The notes beneath the pieces are model-generated. The model searched no databases. It saw only the letters and a list, made by a program, of their open reading frames with translations, and was not told the DNA's origin. Below are positions 11,852 through 54,110 of a stretch of DNA of 64,000 nt, in pieces. The position numbers and the translations under genes are program-made. Numbering within the stretch: the first letter of the stretch is position 1; each line of letters begins with the position of its first letter. This stretch comes from Rhinopomastus cyanomelas (taxonomy: Eukaryota > Chordata > Aves > Bucerotiformes > Rhinopomastidae), in NCBI GenBank assembly GCA_013400115.1, contig VXBP01002533.1, positions 434,001 to 498,000 of the forward strand, read 5' to 3'.

Positions 11852-12295
11852 CATATATACAGATATTTATACAAAAATACCTGGAATTTACCACAAAACA
11901 CAGGGTCAAACAGCTGCTTTCCACAAGTATGGTACTTATACCTATTTGATCTTTATCTGAGGTGTGGGTTGAAAGAGATATTTGTAAACTTAGTATTTGT
12001 AAAACTGAACTTCTGACCTGTTCCCAAAAATGGGATAATTCCATACTCCAAACTGACTTACATAAAACAAAACATACACGCTTGTTGTCATTACAGTAAA
12101 GTTTTCATTTAAGAAAGTATAAAGGAATCTTTTCACAATTTAATTTTAATTCCTGACAGAAAAATCAATTGAGATGAAACCCACAGAGTGGATGGAATGT
12201 TCAGAAATCCATTCAGTTCATGGTCCAAAAGATGTCAATGAAAGATTTTCTTTCTATTATAAGTGGAAAGAGAAGCAGCCTTCATTTAAGTCCTC
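11852..12295. other. Intergenic, nothing recognised
   Basis: No supported feature. Confidence 0.5.
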
Positions 12296-12440
12296 AAATC
12301 ATAGAGGTTAGGAAAGACATTTGAGATCATCAAGTCCAACCAATAACCCTGCTGCACCCAGTTCACCACTAGAGCAGATCTTTAAGCATCACATCTTTAA
12401 ACACAACCAGGGATGGTGACTCAACCACTTCCCTAGCGGA
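12296..12440 (-). repeat. CR1 LINE 3'-end fragment, ancient
   Basis: 'aaatcatagaggttaggaaa', 'gatcatcaagtccaaccaat' and 'accagggatggtgactcaac' match the older CR1 tail type seen at 13.7 and 20.2 kb. Confidence 0.8.
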
Positions 12441-12900
12441 AAAATTGTGCCTCTGTAATTTAAAGAACTTGAAGATTTGCTTTGATGCTGGTTTTGGCAG
12501 ATTTTTTCATGGGTCTGACATCGTGCAGCTCCAATACTTTGTGCTTTTCTGATTCGTGTTACACAAACGCACATTTTCTAATGCTCCTGAGAATAATAAT
12601 AATTAAAAGAAAATACATCAAATATATTTTTGTTAGTTTGCTAACAATTTCAAGGTTATTTCAAGGACCCTTTCGTGTTCCCAGTTATTATGGGTGAAAT
12701 GTATGAAAATTTCTCAGACTGTTTACTTTTTTGTCAAGGCAGTGAAAAACAAGGTTATTTGCAAGGAAAAACAGGATGTGACAATAACGGTGACAAAGGC
12801 CATTAGTAAATAAGGCAGAGATCATGTAAACATTTCCACCGGTGCCAAATCTTACGACACGGATGAAGCGGGGAAACTGAAGAGCTTATTTCCAAACTTT
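12441..12900. other. Upstream flank of the RAB2A CpG island
   Basis: AT-rich. CpG density rises sharply only after about 12840. No feature supported. Confidence 0.4.
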
Positions 12901-13179
12901 GTCTTCAGCAGACCGAGAGCAGCGACTTAAACCTCGCTAGGCGCGTTTAAACCACAGGAGCTGGCACTGGCACAGCTCGCTTTACCCAACACATCACATA
13001 CCGGGGCACGGCTGTCAGCCGAAACCGGTGACCGCAGCGGCCTTGCCCACCCCAACCACTCCCCGCTGCAGCTGGGGGAGCGGCTGGGGGCGGGTCCAGC
13101 CGCTCGACCCCGCCCCATGGCACGCGGGCAGGGCGGGACCCGGCTCCCTCAAAGCATTTCCGGGTCAGCGGCGGGTGCG

Positions 13180-13186
13180 TGACGTC
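13180..13186 (+). promoter_or_regulatory. CRE-like site in RAB2A promoter
   Basis: TGACGTC followed by G, seven of eight positions of the CREB/ATF palindrome TGACGTCA. It sits about 45-80 bp upstream of the pyrimidine-rich candidate start region, a typical position for functional CREs. Confidence 0.5.
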
Positions 13187-13390
13187 GCCGCGGAGGGTGC
13201 GGGGGGTAGCTTGCGCTGGGCATTGTTCTCTCTCCTTCCTGCTCCTTCCGCCTTTCCCGCCGCCTCCGCCGGGCCCCCGGGGGGGCGACCGAGGCAGCGA
13301 GCGGAGCCCAGCGGGAGCGGGGCCGCCGCCCCGGTGCCCGTTAACCGCGTTCTGTCCGCAGCGCCGGCCCTGAGGAGCGAGCGAGCGGCC

Positions 13391-43433
<30,043 letters not shown>

Positions 43434-44575
43434 GCCTGTTTTTACTTTCTAGCTGCCTGGATGGGGCCCTACTAACTCGTTTGTTTCCCCCTTCCCTCCC
43501 CCCACTGCCCCGCTCGCCTCCACTTCGGTTCAGCCGAGACATGAAACTTGTAAGTTGGTTTCCTGTTGCAGAAGACTTTATCCTTCAAATTCTTGTATAA
43601 CTTTGAATAAATGGTTAATGTTCACTTAAAAGAAACCAACAAAAAGAACCCAGATTTTGGAGAATTGTATTCATATCTATTTACATTTGATTTCTAGGTC
43701 AATTGATGTGATTTATTTTTGTTTAAATGTTGTCTTGTGCCCTTGACTTAACGAACTGAATGGTATTAAAACACTACGAAGTCATCTTGAGTATTTTAAT
43801 CAGTTTGTGTAGTTAGGTTTTTCCTAGCTCCTGCGGTTACCTAATGTTTAATATTGTAGAGCTGTCCTCAAGGTTTTGGGTTTGTTTGGGTTTTTTTGTC
43901 CATTTTCAAGGCTATGAAGAGAAGCTGAAGGACTCTTTTAATTCTGTATTTATCACTTTCTGTATATATAGTTTAATAACCTGCTTGGGTGTACTTGCCA
44001 AGCTAGAATTCTTTAATGCATTTGCATCAATTCTATACTACATAGAGCTTGGAAAAAAAATACAGAAGCATTACTAGAAGTTGCTTGGACGCTAAATTTT
44101 AAGCCTTTTTGACATTGTTAGCATGTTCATCCTCCCCTGTCATGATCCTGCAGTCCAAGAGAAATGGCTTAATGTATATTACTAGAGGCTACCTACGTGC
44201 TATCTATTTTAATGCCAAATGTTCGCTGTCTGTCCACAATTTCCACAGCACCTCTTCAGAAATGGATTAGCTGTTTGCCTTAACGAAATATTACAGGTAA
44301 AACCAGAGCATAGGTGAAATGTAGCGGAGGGGTCGATCTGTTTAAAATGGCACATAATTTAAAAACTTTAATCGTTTCTTAATGCTTTTTTTATTGTTTA
44401 ACCACTTGATTTCTAGGTATATTTTTCATGCAAGGACAGTTTTTTCCAACCTAAATGTACAGTGGTTGTGTAAAGTTTTCTTTTTAGTGACAACTTGTAA
44501 TCCTAAATATATGGTAAGCATCTTGTCTATTGTGAAGAGGGTGTGAAAATAAAATCTGCCAGTTTGGAAATCGTG
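43434..44575 (+). other. RAB2A: RAB2A 3' UTR (probable extent)
   Basis: Starts with a C-rich stretch at about 43486-43520. AATAAA occurs at 43606-43611, with ATTAAA at 43766-43771 and AATAAA at 44548-44553. The last is followed by a GT- then G-rich stretch (44611-44641), the expected layout of a strong poly(A) site, so a UTR of about 1.1 kb ending near 44570-44580 is favoured. Short-UTR forms from the earlier signals are possible. A further AATAAA at 44719-44724 cannot be excluded. Confidence 0.65.
44548..44553 (+). terminator. RAB2A: Favoured poly(A) signal of RAB2A
   Basis: AATAAA with a GT/G-rich downstream region ending in ggggctggggggagtgggg, resembling G-rich pause elements that assist 3' processing. 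An alternative AATAAA lies at 43606-43611. Confidence 0.55.
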
Positions 44576-45048
44576 ATGAAAAATCAACTACAAATGCTTT
44601 GGTACTTCTTATGGCGGTGGTTGGGGCTGGGGGGAGTGGGGAATGTTTTGCCTCCATTGCAAAACATAAGCCCGTGTTTAAACATTTATTTGTTCAAGTA
44701 GAAAACATTCACAATATAAATAAATTGCAGATAAAAAGGTGACACTAATGCCAGGCCAAGCTTCATGTATCTGAAACAAAAATGAAAGGAGTTGGGAGGA
44801 GGGTGGGTGGCAGGAAACATCTGCAGAATTTTTGTCTTACTGGGCCGATACTGACTGCAACACAGTGCTGGGGGACATGGATCCTCGGGTCAGCTGTTCC
44901 CTGACATTGGAGATGCATGAACTTCAGCCTGGCGGGTGTAACACAGCAGTGAGGCTGAGATGAAATAAAGGTTTAAGAATGTGTGGAACCTTTTCTTTGT
45001 GTCTGGGGCAGGAGACAACCCATAAGGATTTATGTTAGCTGCTGACTT
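44576..45048. other. Intergenic start, nothing recognised
   Basis: Beyond the poly(A) site. Further AATAAA words at 44719-44724 and 44964-44969 could serve as read-through sites. No gene. Confidence 0.4.
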
Positions 45049-45145
45049 CAGCTTGATCTAGGGGATCCTGCTGTGGCAGGGGGATTGGGCTAGATGATCT
45101 TTCAAGGTCCCTTCCAATCCCTAATGTTCTGTGATTCTGTGATTT
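45049..45145 (+). repeat. CR1 LINE 3'-end fragment, well preserved
   Basis: 'cagcttgatctaggggatcc', 'gggggattgggctagatgat', 'ctttcaaggtcccttccaat' and a tandem ATTCTGTG end. Among the least diverged tails in the window. Confidence 0.93.
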
Positions 45146-46404
45146 TAAGAGCATTCTGAGCAACAAGATAGAATTGATTTCAGCTATTGTAAGAAAGAGG
45201 TTCCTCCATTTACACACTTTCAGCTGATAACTGCTGATTGTTCGATGTTTTTATTTGTAAAACACTTTAGAAATCTGTATTTCTGTGGGATTTTTCAGAA
45301 GCCCCCAAGGCTGTTTTACCCTGTTACAGTTTAACAATTACATTAGCTTATATACCTAGCAGGAGGTTTGCTCTTCGAACGCGTGCTGCGCAAGGTTGTT
45401 CTTTGACAGTTTTCAGTTTTACATGTATGTTGAGTGAGAACCTGCCTAGCTTTTGTGCTGAATTCCAGCTGCTACTATTGGTTGTTTTTCATAACCAAAG
45501 AATTAAAATGTTTAATTGTTCCCCATCGACTTGTGTAGCTGTACCATGCAATAGAAAACTACTGGTACTGAAAAAATCATACCAAGGTGCAGTTTCCCAC
45601 GTGGTCTAAACCGTAGTTAACTTACAAAAGAGTAAATTTGGAGTGACAAATCCTCCTAAGCATGACTGAAGACTTGTCTCTCTTCTTTCTACTTAAAATG
45701 AGGAGCTCCAGGAATTTTGGCACTCACATAGGAAAGATTAACGCTTCCTCTTGATCTTAGACTCGTGTGTTTCTGAGGACTTCAATAATTTGGATATATT
45801 CCTGTGCCAGATTAGACTCAGCAGTGACTTAAGGTAAGTGACTGCCCAAATTACAGTGAGAGACAGTCTGAAGCCCTTGGCAGGCAGTGAGCGCTCTAAT
45901 CCCTGCTTCAGAGATGTCTCCTTTCTAGGGCCTTACGCTTCTTGTTACTCTTGATGAAGAGTGTGGGGTTTTTTATGTTGACATTGAGGTGGTTATTTCT
46001 GCCTTTACTGTTTACCTGTGACTGCTGGAGCACCAAATCTGGTCTTGGAAAATTAGGAAAATCCTCTTATCAAGCTCAAAGTTACAGTTAAACTGACAAA
46101 CGTGTAATAAACCAGTGTAATCGCTCTGAATGAGGGCACTGCCCATGTGCCTTTTTCTCAAAGCTCTTACCTGTCACTTACTACTTTTGTAACTGCTGGT
46201 TCCTCTCCTCTGATGGCCTGTTCTGACACTACTGTTTGCCCTACAAGTTTCTTAAGGTGGGGAGGGTTTGTTGTTGTTGGTTGGGTTTTCTCTTAAATCA
46301 AATTTCTTGTGTATTGTCTTCCTTTTTCTCATCCTCTGGGTTTTGGGTTTTTGGGTTGTTTTGTTGTTTTTTTTTCATTCAAACCAAAAACCATTCTGTG
46401 AAGT
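45146..46404. other. Intergenic, nothing recognised
   Basis: No gene or firm repeat. A weak CR1-like phrase (ggatatattcctgtgcc at about 45792) is too short to call. Confidence 0.5.
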
Positions 46405-46526
46405 GTTTGAGGACAGGTTGGATGGGGCTTTGGGCAGCTTGGTCTAGTGGAAAGTGTCCCTGCCCATGGCTGGTGGGCATTGAAACTGGATGATCTTTGA
46501 GATCCGTTCCGCCCTAAGCCATTCTG
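46405..46526 (+). repeat. CR1 LINE 3'-end fragment
   Basis: 'gacaggttggatggggcttt', 'gcagcttggtctagtggaaa' and 'gatgatctttgagatccgtt' are the CR1 subfamily also seen as host at 10100-10441. Confidence 0.88.
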
Positions 46527-49331
46527 AGTCTACGTCTGTTACACCTGCACTTCAGGGAATTTGCCCAGTATGGGTCATGGGTGGGGAAGGGGAGGGTGGG
46601 AGCCTGGGACAGAAGTATGTGCTGTCTGACCTGATGCTATAAAATGATATGGGAAGAACTGTATGTGATCTACTTGTCATAAGTGCTACCTGCATAGTTT
46701 TGCGTGGCAGGGGGGTATAATTTGCTTATTCCCCTTCCACTTCCTGCATGGGAGGAGGAGGAGGAAGACGACTGACAGGTTTTATTTGGATATATTAATG
46801 AAATTTGTTTGCTGATGTCATACTTGGGGTTTGTATACACTTCAGTCTTCCCCCGAGAGTATCTAGGGTTTCTTCTGCCATGTCACCGCAGCATAACTTT
46901 TAACAGTGTGCTGCGGTGATTTATTTTAATACGGCTCTGAAATCTCCATTTGTAAATAATCCAGGCTGCTGCTGTGTAAGTAGCTGATGAAATGTCTTTA
47001 CTGGGTCTGCTGCGTATGAAAGAAACCACAACATTAGGCAATAAAAAAACCTACTAACAGAGTGTTACAAAATCAAGACCATGACCAAAAAAAAAAGGCA
47101 GCGCATGTTGTGGATCTCTTTTTTATTTTATTTTATTCTTGGGACAGATTTTATTATTTTTGGAACTATTACAAGACTTATGTTAAATATTGTGGATGAT
47201 AAGAGGAAACAGACTCTTGGCAAACATGGAAAACCAATTACAGCATATTACCCTATTCCCCTTCCAATAAAGGAGGGGCGAAGCTGAAAGTTTATTCTTT
47301 GCTCAGCAGCTGGAGGGAGGAGAAGGAGGAGGGTGGGAAAAAAGTAAATGTTCTTGCTTTAGGATTGGCTTGAGAAAAGAGACTGGCTGGAGCAGTCCAA
47401 GGTGGAAAGGGCAGAACCCGCATGTTCCCAGGTCAGTTGTACCCCAGGAAGGCTGGAATGCCGGTTAAGGAAATAACCGCACTATCAGGTACGCTGTTCC
47501 CTTAAATAAAAAACACATTGTCTTTGATTGTGACTTTCTACTGCAACGAGTCTCCAGAAGTGCACGTAGAACCCAGTGACTACACTGCATCTCCCACTGC
47601 AGCGTTGATGAATCAATGCGTCAACAGGTTTTGTGAGATTCTCCCCCAGCCTCAGCATAGTTATAATTTTTGAGATTCCTCACTTAAAGAGAGATAGAAG
47701 TGTTTCTACTGGGCAGAATCTTATTGATGGTTAGAACTGGTGTAAATTACAGCAGGATCTACATAGAGCATCTATCTATGGCAAAGCCCAGTAACACGGA
47801 TCAGACTAACTGGAAACTGGTGATTCACCTTTTCTAGATTTAAACATAAAACCATGGGAGGCAGGAAGATTCTGAAGTGCGAGACTAGTGCAAAAAAAAA
47901 ACCAAGGTATAACTCTAATGATGGACAATTTAATGTTGTCAAAGTTAAAACAGTCAAGTCAACAGTTTTTCTGATCACAGCTTGGGAAAACATTCTCAGA
48001 TGCAGGCGATGTCTGAAAGAACGTAACTTAGAAGGATCCGGGGGCACACTGGCAACACCAACACTGGAGCTGAGGCAGCTTCCAGCCTTCGAGGGTGCCT
48101 ACATGGGTATTTTAGGAGAACTGAGAATGGAAATAGCAGGAGAAGGCAAGGGGCAAGTTAACTGGTCAAGTGCTGGCTCCAAAAAGACCTGAATCCCACT
48201 TCAGCACCTGGCTGTGATTGTTGTATGTAAATACAGCAAAATCTCTTGGATGTAGGTGGAAGCAGATTTTTCTGCATTTTTTACCACACAACGTGTTCAC
48301 TCTGCATTCCTACCCAAGTCCAAATCGGTTTTATTTCCATGCTTTGTTTCTTCACATCCTCTGTGCCCCACGTGTGTTCCTCCTTGTGTGGTTTACCAAC
48401 AGACCTGTGAGGAGGCTGCTGACTGCCCTGCTGTAGGGCTTCACTATCAGCAGAAAGCTTCAGGATGACTGGAAGAAAATTGTGGTCACCTAAGGCCTAG
48501 CACCGTCCTCATGATGGTTTTTTCTTGTTTGGGGGTTTATTTTGAAAGTGATCCTAACTTCTGCTGGCTTTCCAGTTTAATTGCTGTGCAAGGTGAAAAG
48601 CAGTTTTCCTCCAATGTCAGGTGAGCTCTAGGGTTCTCAAGTTGTGGAGCTGTTGTTGTAAAGAGGATCTACCCAGAGTTGCAGTAGTGCAAGATCTTCT
48701 GCTGAAACCATTGCTTCATGGACCAAAGCAGCAGCTCGCTGTGAGAAGGAGGAGCCATCCTGGATGATGAGGTGCTTGAGCTAGGCTGCTTGAGTCTCCT
48801 CTTCCTGCTCTGCAAGGACTGGGGCATCTCTGAGGTAGGCAAAGCAGTGAGGCAATATTCCCCAGCCTTATCTGTGGCTATCAGCTGGATCTGCTGTTTG
48901 CTTCAGACTCCACCTTTGCTTGGGAGGGGCTTGTGATTCCATGAGGTAACTCTTCCTCCCAGGGCTGGGGCTGATTACACTGACCATGTGCTCCTACCCT
49001 AAGCCAGGACAGAACAATAGAAAACCCACATGCCACGGCTTCCTCCTCTGTCCAGGTGGGGAGGGTTGTTTAGCTCCACATGCTTTTACTCTTGCAGTTG
49101 TGTTGGTCTGGGTGAGAAGGTGAAATACACGAGGGAAGGCATCAGCCTCTCTTGGACCTGTGCAGGTTGTCCATTGCCTACTCTGTGCACGTGGCACTGA
49201 GACCCCGTGGCCAGTATTAATCTGTGTTACTTGGATTTAGCTCAGATTGATTAGGAACAGGTCTGGACTGACATACCATAAACACCTATTAAACCAAAAT
49301 AAATACATCTACAGGGGGTTAAGTTAAACTG
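46527..49331. other. Intergenic, no gene; possible conserved stretches
   Basis: No coding exon supported. 46880-47040 and 47460-47640 are repeat-free with motif-like words, including CATTGTCTTTGATTG at about 47517 (SOX and TCF/LEF-like), and may be regulatory. The 112-codon frame at 47854-48192 has no recognisable domain. Confidence 0.45.
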
Positions 49332-49433
49332 GTGCAGCTTTGTGCAACCTTCTCTAGTTGTTCCTGCTCTAGCAGGGGGGGTCTGAAGAGATGATCTTCA
49401 GACGTCCCTTCCAAACCCTACCACATCATGATG
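49332..49433 (+). repeat. CR1 LINE 3'-end fragment, diverged
   Basis: 'gcagctttgtgcaaccttct', 'cctgctctagcagggggggt', 'gatgatcttcagacgtccct' and 'tccaaaccctac' follow the CR1 terminal order. Confidence 0.75.
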
Positions 49434-51232
49434 GTGCTCCCTTGGTGTTGAGAGTATTCCAGCAAGGAAGGTGGAAGCTGAAGAGGTGAGATTTCCTCCT
49501 GGGAGCCCTTTCCATGTTCAGAGGAGGGTACAAAGCCAGGTCAGCACTTTACATGTGGGATCGGATTCCCTGGCACTACCAGAACTGTGGCAGCTGCTGT
49601 CGTGTTCAAGCAGGGCCACTTCAGTTGTTTGTGCTTGTTCAACAACTGCTTTTTGCAGGCTGGTCCTGAGCCATGACCCTGCTACACACTGTTGGGTCAG
49701 CACAAGAAGATGTGTGAGAGGTCACTTCAGCAACATCACCTCCTGCAACCTGGGCTGAGTTTCTTAGTCATGGCAAGGGCAGCCCAGCCGGTCATTCCTT
49801 ATCCCTTTCTCTTGTCCATCCCCTGCCCCACCTCGCCCCAAATCTGCCTGAGCTCATCCCACAGACTCCTCTGGCCCAACTCCAGCTGGAGAGTTATCGG
49901 TCTGGATCTTGTGGTGCCTCACCAGCAGAGTGACTGCGCGTTAAAGAGGCAATATAGCTGTTCTGCTTAGGAAAATGGTAGGAAATGGGAGGGTTTAAAC
50001 TTACTTCACTGTATTTTACTACTTATAATGCTCTCTCTAAAATAATTTAATTTCACATTGAAAAGTTGCTGCAGCAAAGGGAAAACCCTTTCTTCCTCTT
50101 GATCATTGTATGTGACCAAATGAGGGTGAGAAAAGAAGCAGTGAAGGTAAAAACTTTGTTTTTTAAGTGGATAGACAACTTTCACATCTGTACTTTCTTC
50201 TTTTCACAGTCTTAGCAACAAGTAACCATCTGTGCTGTCACCTATTCTACTTGCAAATGCTGCCTGGCACACCCCAGATTGTGAACCCTGCCTGTGCCTG
50301 CTGTGCTGACACCGGCTTGAATTTTGATATAAACTAGGCTGGCCTCATCCAGAGACAAAAATAATGCAGAGGAAAATACCTGACTGCCCCGCTAAAGTCG
50401 CCCTCTCAGAGATTAAAGTTTTCTCTGGGTGACTGTCCAAAATGCGATGTAAGTTTCACCTTGGGGAGATAAAACAATGTTTTGGGTTTGCCCTAAATCA
50501 TAATGAAGCCCTTGGAAGCTGGCAGCTGGCAGAGTCAGTATTTGCTGGGACAACAGTTTCAGGTTTAGTTTGCTTTTTGGACCAGCACAGTGCAGCAGGG
50601 CCATGCCTGGACCCCAGGCCCTTCAGTGTCTCTGAGGTGGCAGATCACTGATGTACGAACTGAAACCTTTTCAGGGCTCACAGATCAACACTCTTCTCTT
50701 TATTTGACCTCCTGATGTTGAGGTGGGTTTAAATAAGCAGAGAAACGTGTTGTATGTGATGCATGCTTCCAGGTACGCGCTGAGGGGGTGTGTGCATTGA
50801 AGAAGCATTTAACAGAAAGACAAGCAGCATCTGAAAAGCCTAATTGACTCCAGACACAACTAGCCTGGAGTTTGTTTCCTCTTAGTCCAACTTTCTGACC
50901 TTGTAAAAATTATCCTGATTGTGTTCTACTAAAGCAAGGCCACAACCATGCAAAAACACCTCTCACGAGTGCCAGCGTGGAGACGCACCAAGTCAAGCTC
51001 TGTGCCTGGAACAAACGGCTGCAGCATCAGCCCCAGCATTTGTGTGTTTGTTTTCCTTTGCTTATGTCTGAGCAACAGTCTGGCTGTCTGCGAGAAGCTG
51101 AATCAGGGAGGGTTTTTGTGTGTGAGTTGTCATGCCCAAAGCAGAAACAAACTTGTGCACAGGGGAGGTGAGTTCCTGGTAGGTTTCCAGGGGAGTTCAC
51201 ACAGCCCTGCAGAGCTGGGGTTTCCTCTTGGG
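49434..51232. other. Intergenic, nothing recognised
   Basis: Several 60-110 codon open frames, none with recognisable family features or splice context. Confidence 0.5.
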
Positions 51233-51424
51233 ATCATAGAATCACAGAACATTAGGGATTGGAAGGGACCTCAAAAGATCATCTAGTCCAATCCCCCTGC
51301 CACAGCAGAATCACCTAGACCAAGTCACACAGGAACTCATCCAGGCAGGTTTTAAACATCTCCAGTGAAGGAGATTCCACAACCCCCTGGGCAGCCTGTT
51401 CCAGCGCTCTGTCACCCTCAAAGG
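51233..51424 (-). repeat. CR1 LINE 3'-end fragment, well preserved
   Basis: 'atcatagaatcacagaacat', 'tagggattggaagggacctc', 'aaaagatcatctagtccaat', 'ccccctgccacagcagaatc' and 'gggcagcctgttccagcgct'. About 190 bp close to the young CR1 consensus. It overlaps the end of the chance frame at 50948-51286. Confidence 0.94.
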
Positions 51425-52087
51425 AGGACAAACGTCCTTGGAGGACAAAGGTGAATGTTTAGGTTTTCACACAAGGCACAAAGAGGAAAAGTGTGCAATG
51501 GAGGGGACACGAAGTGTGTGGTGCTTTTAGCACTGGCCTGTGGCTCTTTTTGAACGTCCCAGGACCCACAGCAAGTAACACAGGCTACACCATGAGTATG
51601 TTCTCCTTTTCCTCCAAGTTAAGCCATTTCCATCATGCTGATGCATGTTCAGAAGTTTGGCCCTTAAATCATTCTGTGCCAGTTGAAAAGAAGACCACAG
51701 CTGACAAGTTCACCTCTCTGTCACAGTAGAACTCTTCCAGAAGCTCTGAACTTAGAATAGTTTAGGTTGGAAAAGACCTTCAAGATCATCAGGTTGATTG
51801 TGTCTGAGACCAGTCCCTCAGAGGTGGGTCTGAAATAGTGGAAGAAACCACTGATTTTACTTTTTCTCTGGCTTTGTGCATGTCCCTACACCCTTCTGAC
51901 CCCCATATTTCCATGCCAACCCTTATGGAGACAGAAAGAACAAGGAGAGAGGAAGAGCCAGAAGTCACTTCACCAGTGGCTCTGCTGTAATGCACCGCTG
52001 TGGCAAACACGGTGTAAAACACACAGAATACTACTGACGTTTTGCTGCAAGAAAACTCAGAATTTCAGGGTGCAACCTCCATCACTT
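51425..52087. other. Intergenic with a tiny CR1 tail
   Basis: A 40-bp CR1 remnant lies at 51752-51793 on the - strand (agaatagtttaggttggaaa, then 'agaccttcaagatcatcagg'). Nothing else supported. Confidence 0.6.
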
Positions 52088-52685
52088 TTTGCTACTGAGG
52101 TATGAGGCTCTTGTACTTGGCCCTTGTGAGGCCTCGCCTCGAGTACTATGTTCACTTCTGGGCCCCTTGTTATAGGAAGGACGTTGAGATGCTGCAGATG
52201 CTCTCCAGAGGAGAGCTACCAAGCCTGTGTGGGGCTTAGAGAAAAAGTTGTATGAGAAGAGGCTGAGGGAGCTGGGCAGGTTTAGTTTTGAGAAGAGGGG
52301 GAACCTCATTGCCCTCCACAACTACCTGAAAGGAGGTTGTAGAGAGGTGGATGTTGGCCTCTTCTCCTTAGTGACTAATGACAAAACCGGGGAAATGGTC
52401 TGAAGTTGAGGCAGGAGAGGTTTGGATTGGAGATTAGGAAGAAATTCTTTACAGAAAGAGTGGTGAGGCACTGGAAGGGCCTTCCCAGGGAGATGGTTGA
52501 GTCACCATCCCTGGAGGTACTTTAAGAAACATTTAGACCTGGTGCTTCACACCCGCTCTAGTGGCAGGTGTGGAGTGGGTTAGTTTGTGCTTGTCCATCA
52601 GTCGGGTATTTAGGTTTTTTTGTTGCTGTGGGTCTGGCTGGACTCTGTGATCTAGGAGGTCCTTTCCAGCCACGATTGTTCTATG
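52088..52685 (+). mobile_element. CR1 LINE, about 600-bp 3' portion, older subfamily
   Basis: 'gcctcgcctcgagtactatg', 'ttcacttctgggccccttgt', 'gagaagaggctgagggagct', 'aactacctgaaaggaggttg', 'attaggaagaaattctttac' and 'gatctaggaggtcctttcca' ending in ATTGTTCTATG. Same subfamily as 3858-4230 but longer. Its reverse-strand frames are shadows. Confidence 0.92.
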
Positions 52686-53199
52686 TCTGATGTAATGCAA
52701 CGCTTTTGAAATGTCTCAGCGCTGAGCTGGGAGGAGGGGGGATGAAATCAAAAAGAATCTTCATTTCTTTTTAATGTTTTTTCAGTTTTTGAGAAGTGGG
52801 GGTGGGTGGTTGCAGGGAGCTCACCAGAGGATCGAAACGGCACCGCAGCGGTTCTGCAGAATGCTCTCTTAGGAGTTATCAATAGGTGGCATATGTAAGT
52901 CATCGAGAACCGTGTCAAGACAACTCCACCAAGCGCCAGTAAGGGCCCAGCCGCAGCATGGTGGTTTCATGTTCTGTGCTGAAAAGCGGAGCATGGGACG
53001 GGGTGAGGAAGGAGAGGTGAGGAATATAAAAAGGACATGGTGACAGGAGGGAGGAGGTTGAACCAGGAAAAGAATTTTTAGAGCAATTGGGTAACTTTTC
53101 CAAAAGCTTTGACTGACTGTTTTTTGAAAGATGAGAGAAACCAGATCTGTGCAGAGGGAAGACTTCTCAGATTGGTTTTTCAGAGGGTGGGAGGATGGT
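52686..53199. other. Intergenic, nothing recognised
   Basis: Covered partly by a 154-codon reverse frame (52869-53333) that shows no domain and runs into repeat-like DNA. Confidence 0.45.
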
Positions 53200-53440
53200 G
53201 TAAATTGGACATTAGGACAGCGGAGGGAGATGCAACCACAACTTCTAATTGTTACAGTGAAATGCCAGAACAACCTACTTAGGAAGTTTGGGGTATCTGC
53301 CTCACCAAGGATTTCTAAGAACAGGTTAGACAAACATCTGTTGGGGATTGTCTGGGGCTACTTTATCCCATCTTTGTGCAGCCTGGAGGGGAACCAGATG
53401 GTCCCTTCAGATCCCTCTCAGATCTCTTCCCAGAAGTTTA
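53200..53440 (+). repeat. Possible ancient CR1-like 3' end
   Basis: 'agaacaggttagacaaacat', 'ctgttggggattgtctgggg' and 'agatggtcccttcagatccc' resemble the last part of an old CR1 subfamily, but no octamer end remains. Weak call. Confidence 0.45.
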
Positions 53441-53957
53441 CTGGGCAGGGAGGGGAATGGACCTGAGTTTAATGAGAAAACAGTATCATCCTATTAGTTG
53501 ATACCCTTGCAGAATAGGAAAAGAATCAGAAACCACCTCTAAGTGGATTTATTTTTAATTGTTGGTGACTTGAGGTTTTATGAAACATTTACAGGAGAAA
53601 AAAAAAAAGGGGAGGAGTTATAAAGCTGAACACACTTGAAAAAGTTCCTCACTCTGTTTGTGGTGGGATGTGTTGCAAGAAACAACTTCAAATATGTCCT
53701 TTCCTTGGTGGAAGTAAGTAGAAAAATACCAAGTTTAGTTCTCAGGGACATTACAAAGCAACAAGGGGAGCAAAACTAGTGAGTTGATAATGAGTTTTCA
53801 AGGATATTGTAAATGTGTGTTTGGCCTCGGGTTTGCCAACGCACGTAGGTAATTCTGACCATATCCCAGAATGTCACCTGGGTGCTCCTTGCTTGTGCAA
53901 ATGCAGGGAATCACCATGAGGGATCCCTCTTGCTCCCCAGCCTGCAGAAGGCACGAG
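53441..53957. other. Intergenic, nothing recognised
   Basis: No supported feature. Confidence 0.45.
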
Positions 53958-54110
53958 TTCACAGAATCACTCTGGTCGGAAAAGACCCCTGGGATCATTG
54001 AGTCCAACCATCTACTCTACCTTACAAGTTCACCCCTAAACCATATCCCTCAACACCTCATCCAAATGATCTTTAAACACATCCAGCGATTCCTCAGCAC
54101 CTTCTCTGAA
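53958..54110 (-). repeat. CR1 LINE 3'-end fragment
   Basis: 'ttcacagaatcactctggtc', 'gatcattgagtccaaccatc', 'cttacaagttcacccctaaa' and 'catatccctcaacacctcat' form the reverse complement of the tail at 4080-4230, so the two belong to the same CR1 subfamily. Confidence 0.9.

Noticed and set aside
45783..45830. CR1-like phrase ggatatattcctgtgcc
   Set aside because: Too short and lacking the terminal block, so it could be chance.
52869..53333. 154-codon frame on the - strand
   Set aside because: No domain, and its upstream half runs through DNA resembling an old CR1 tail.
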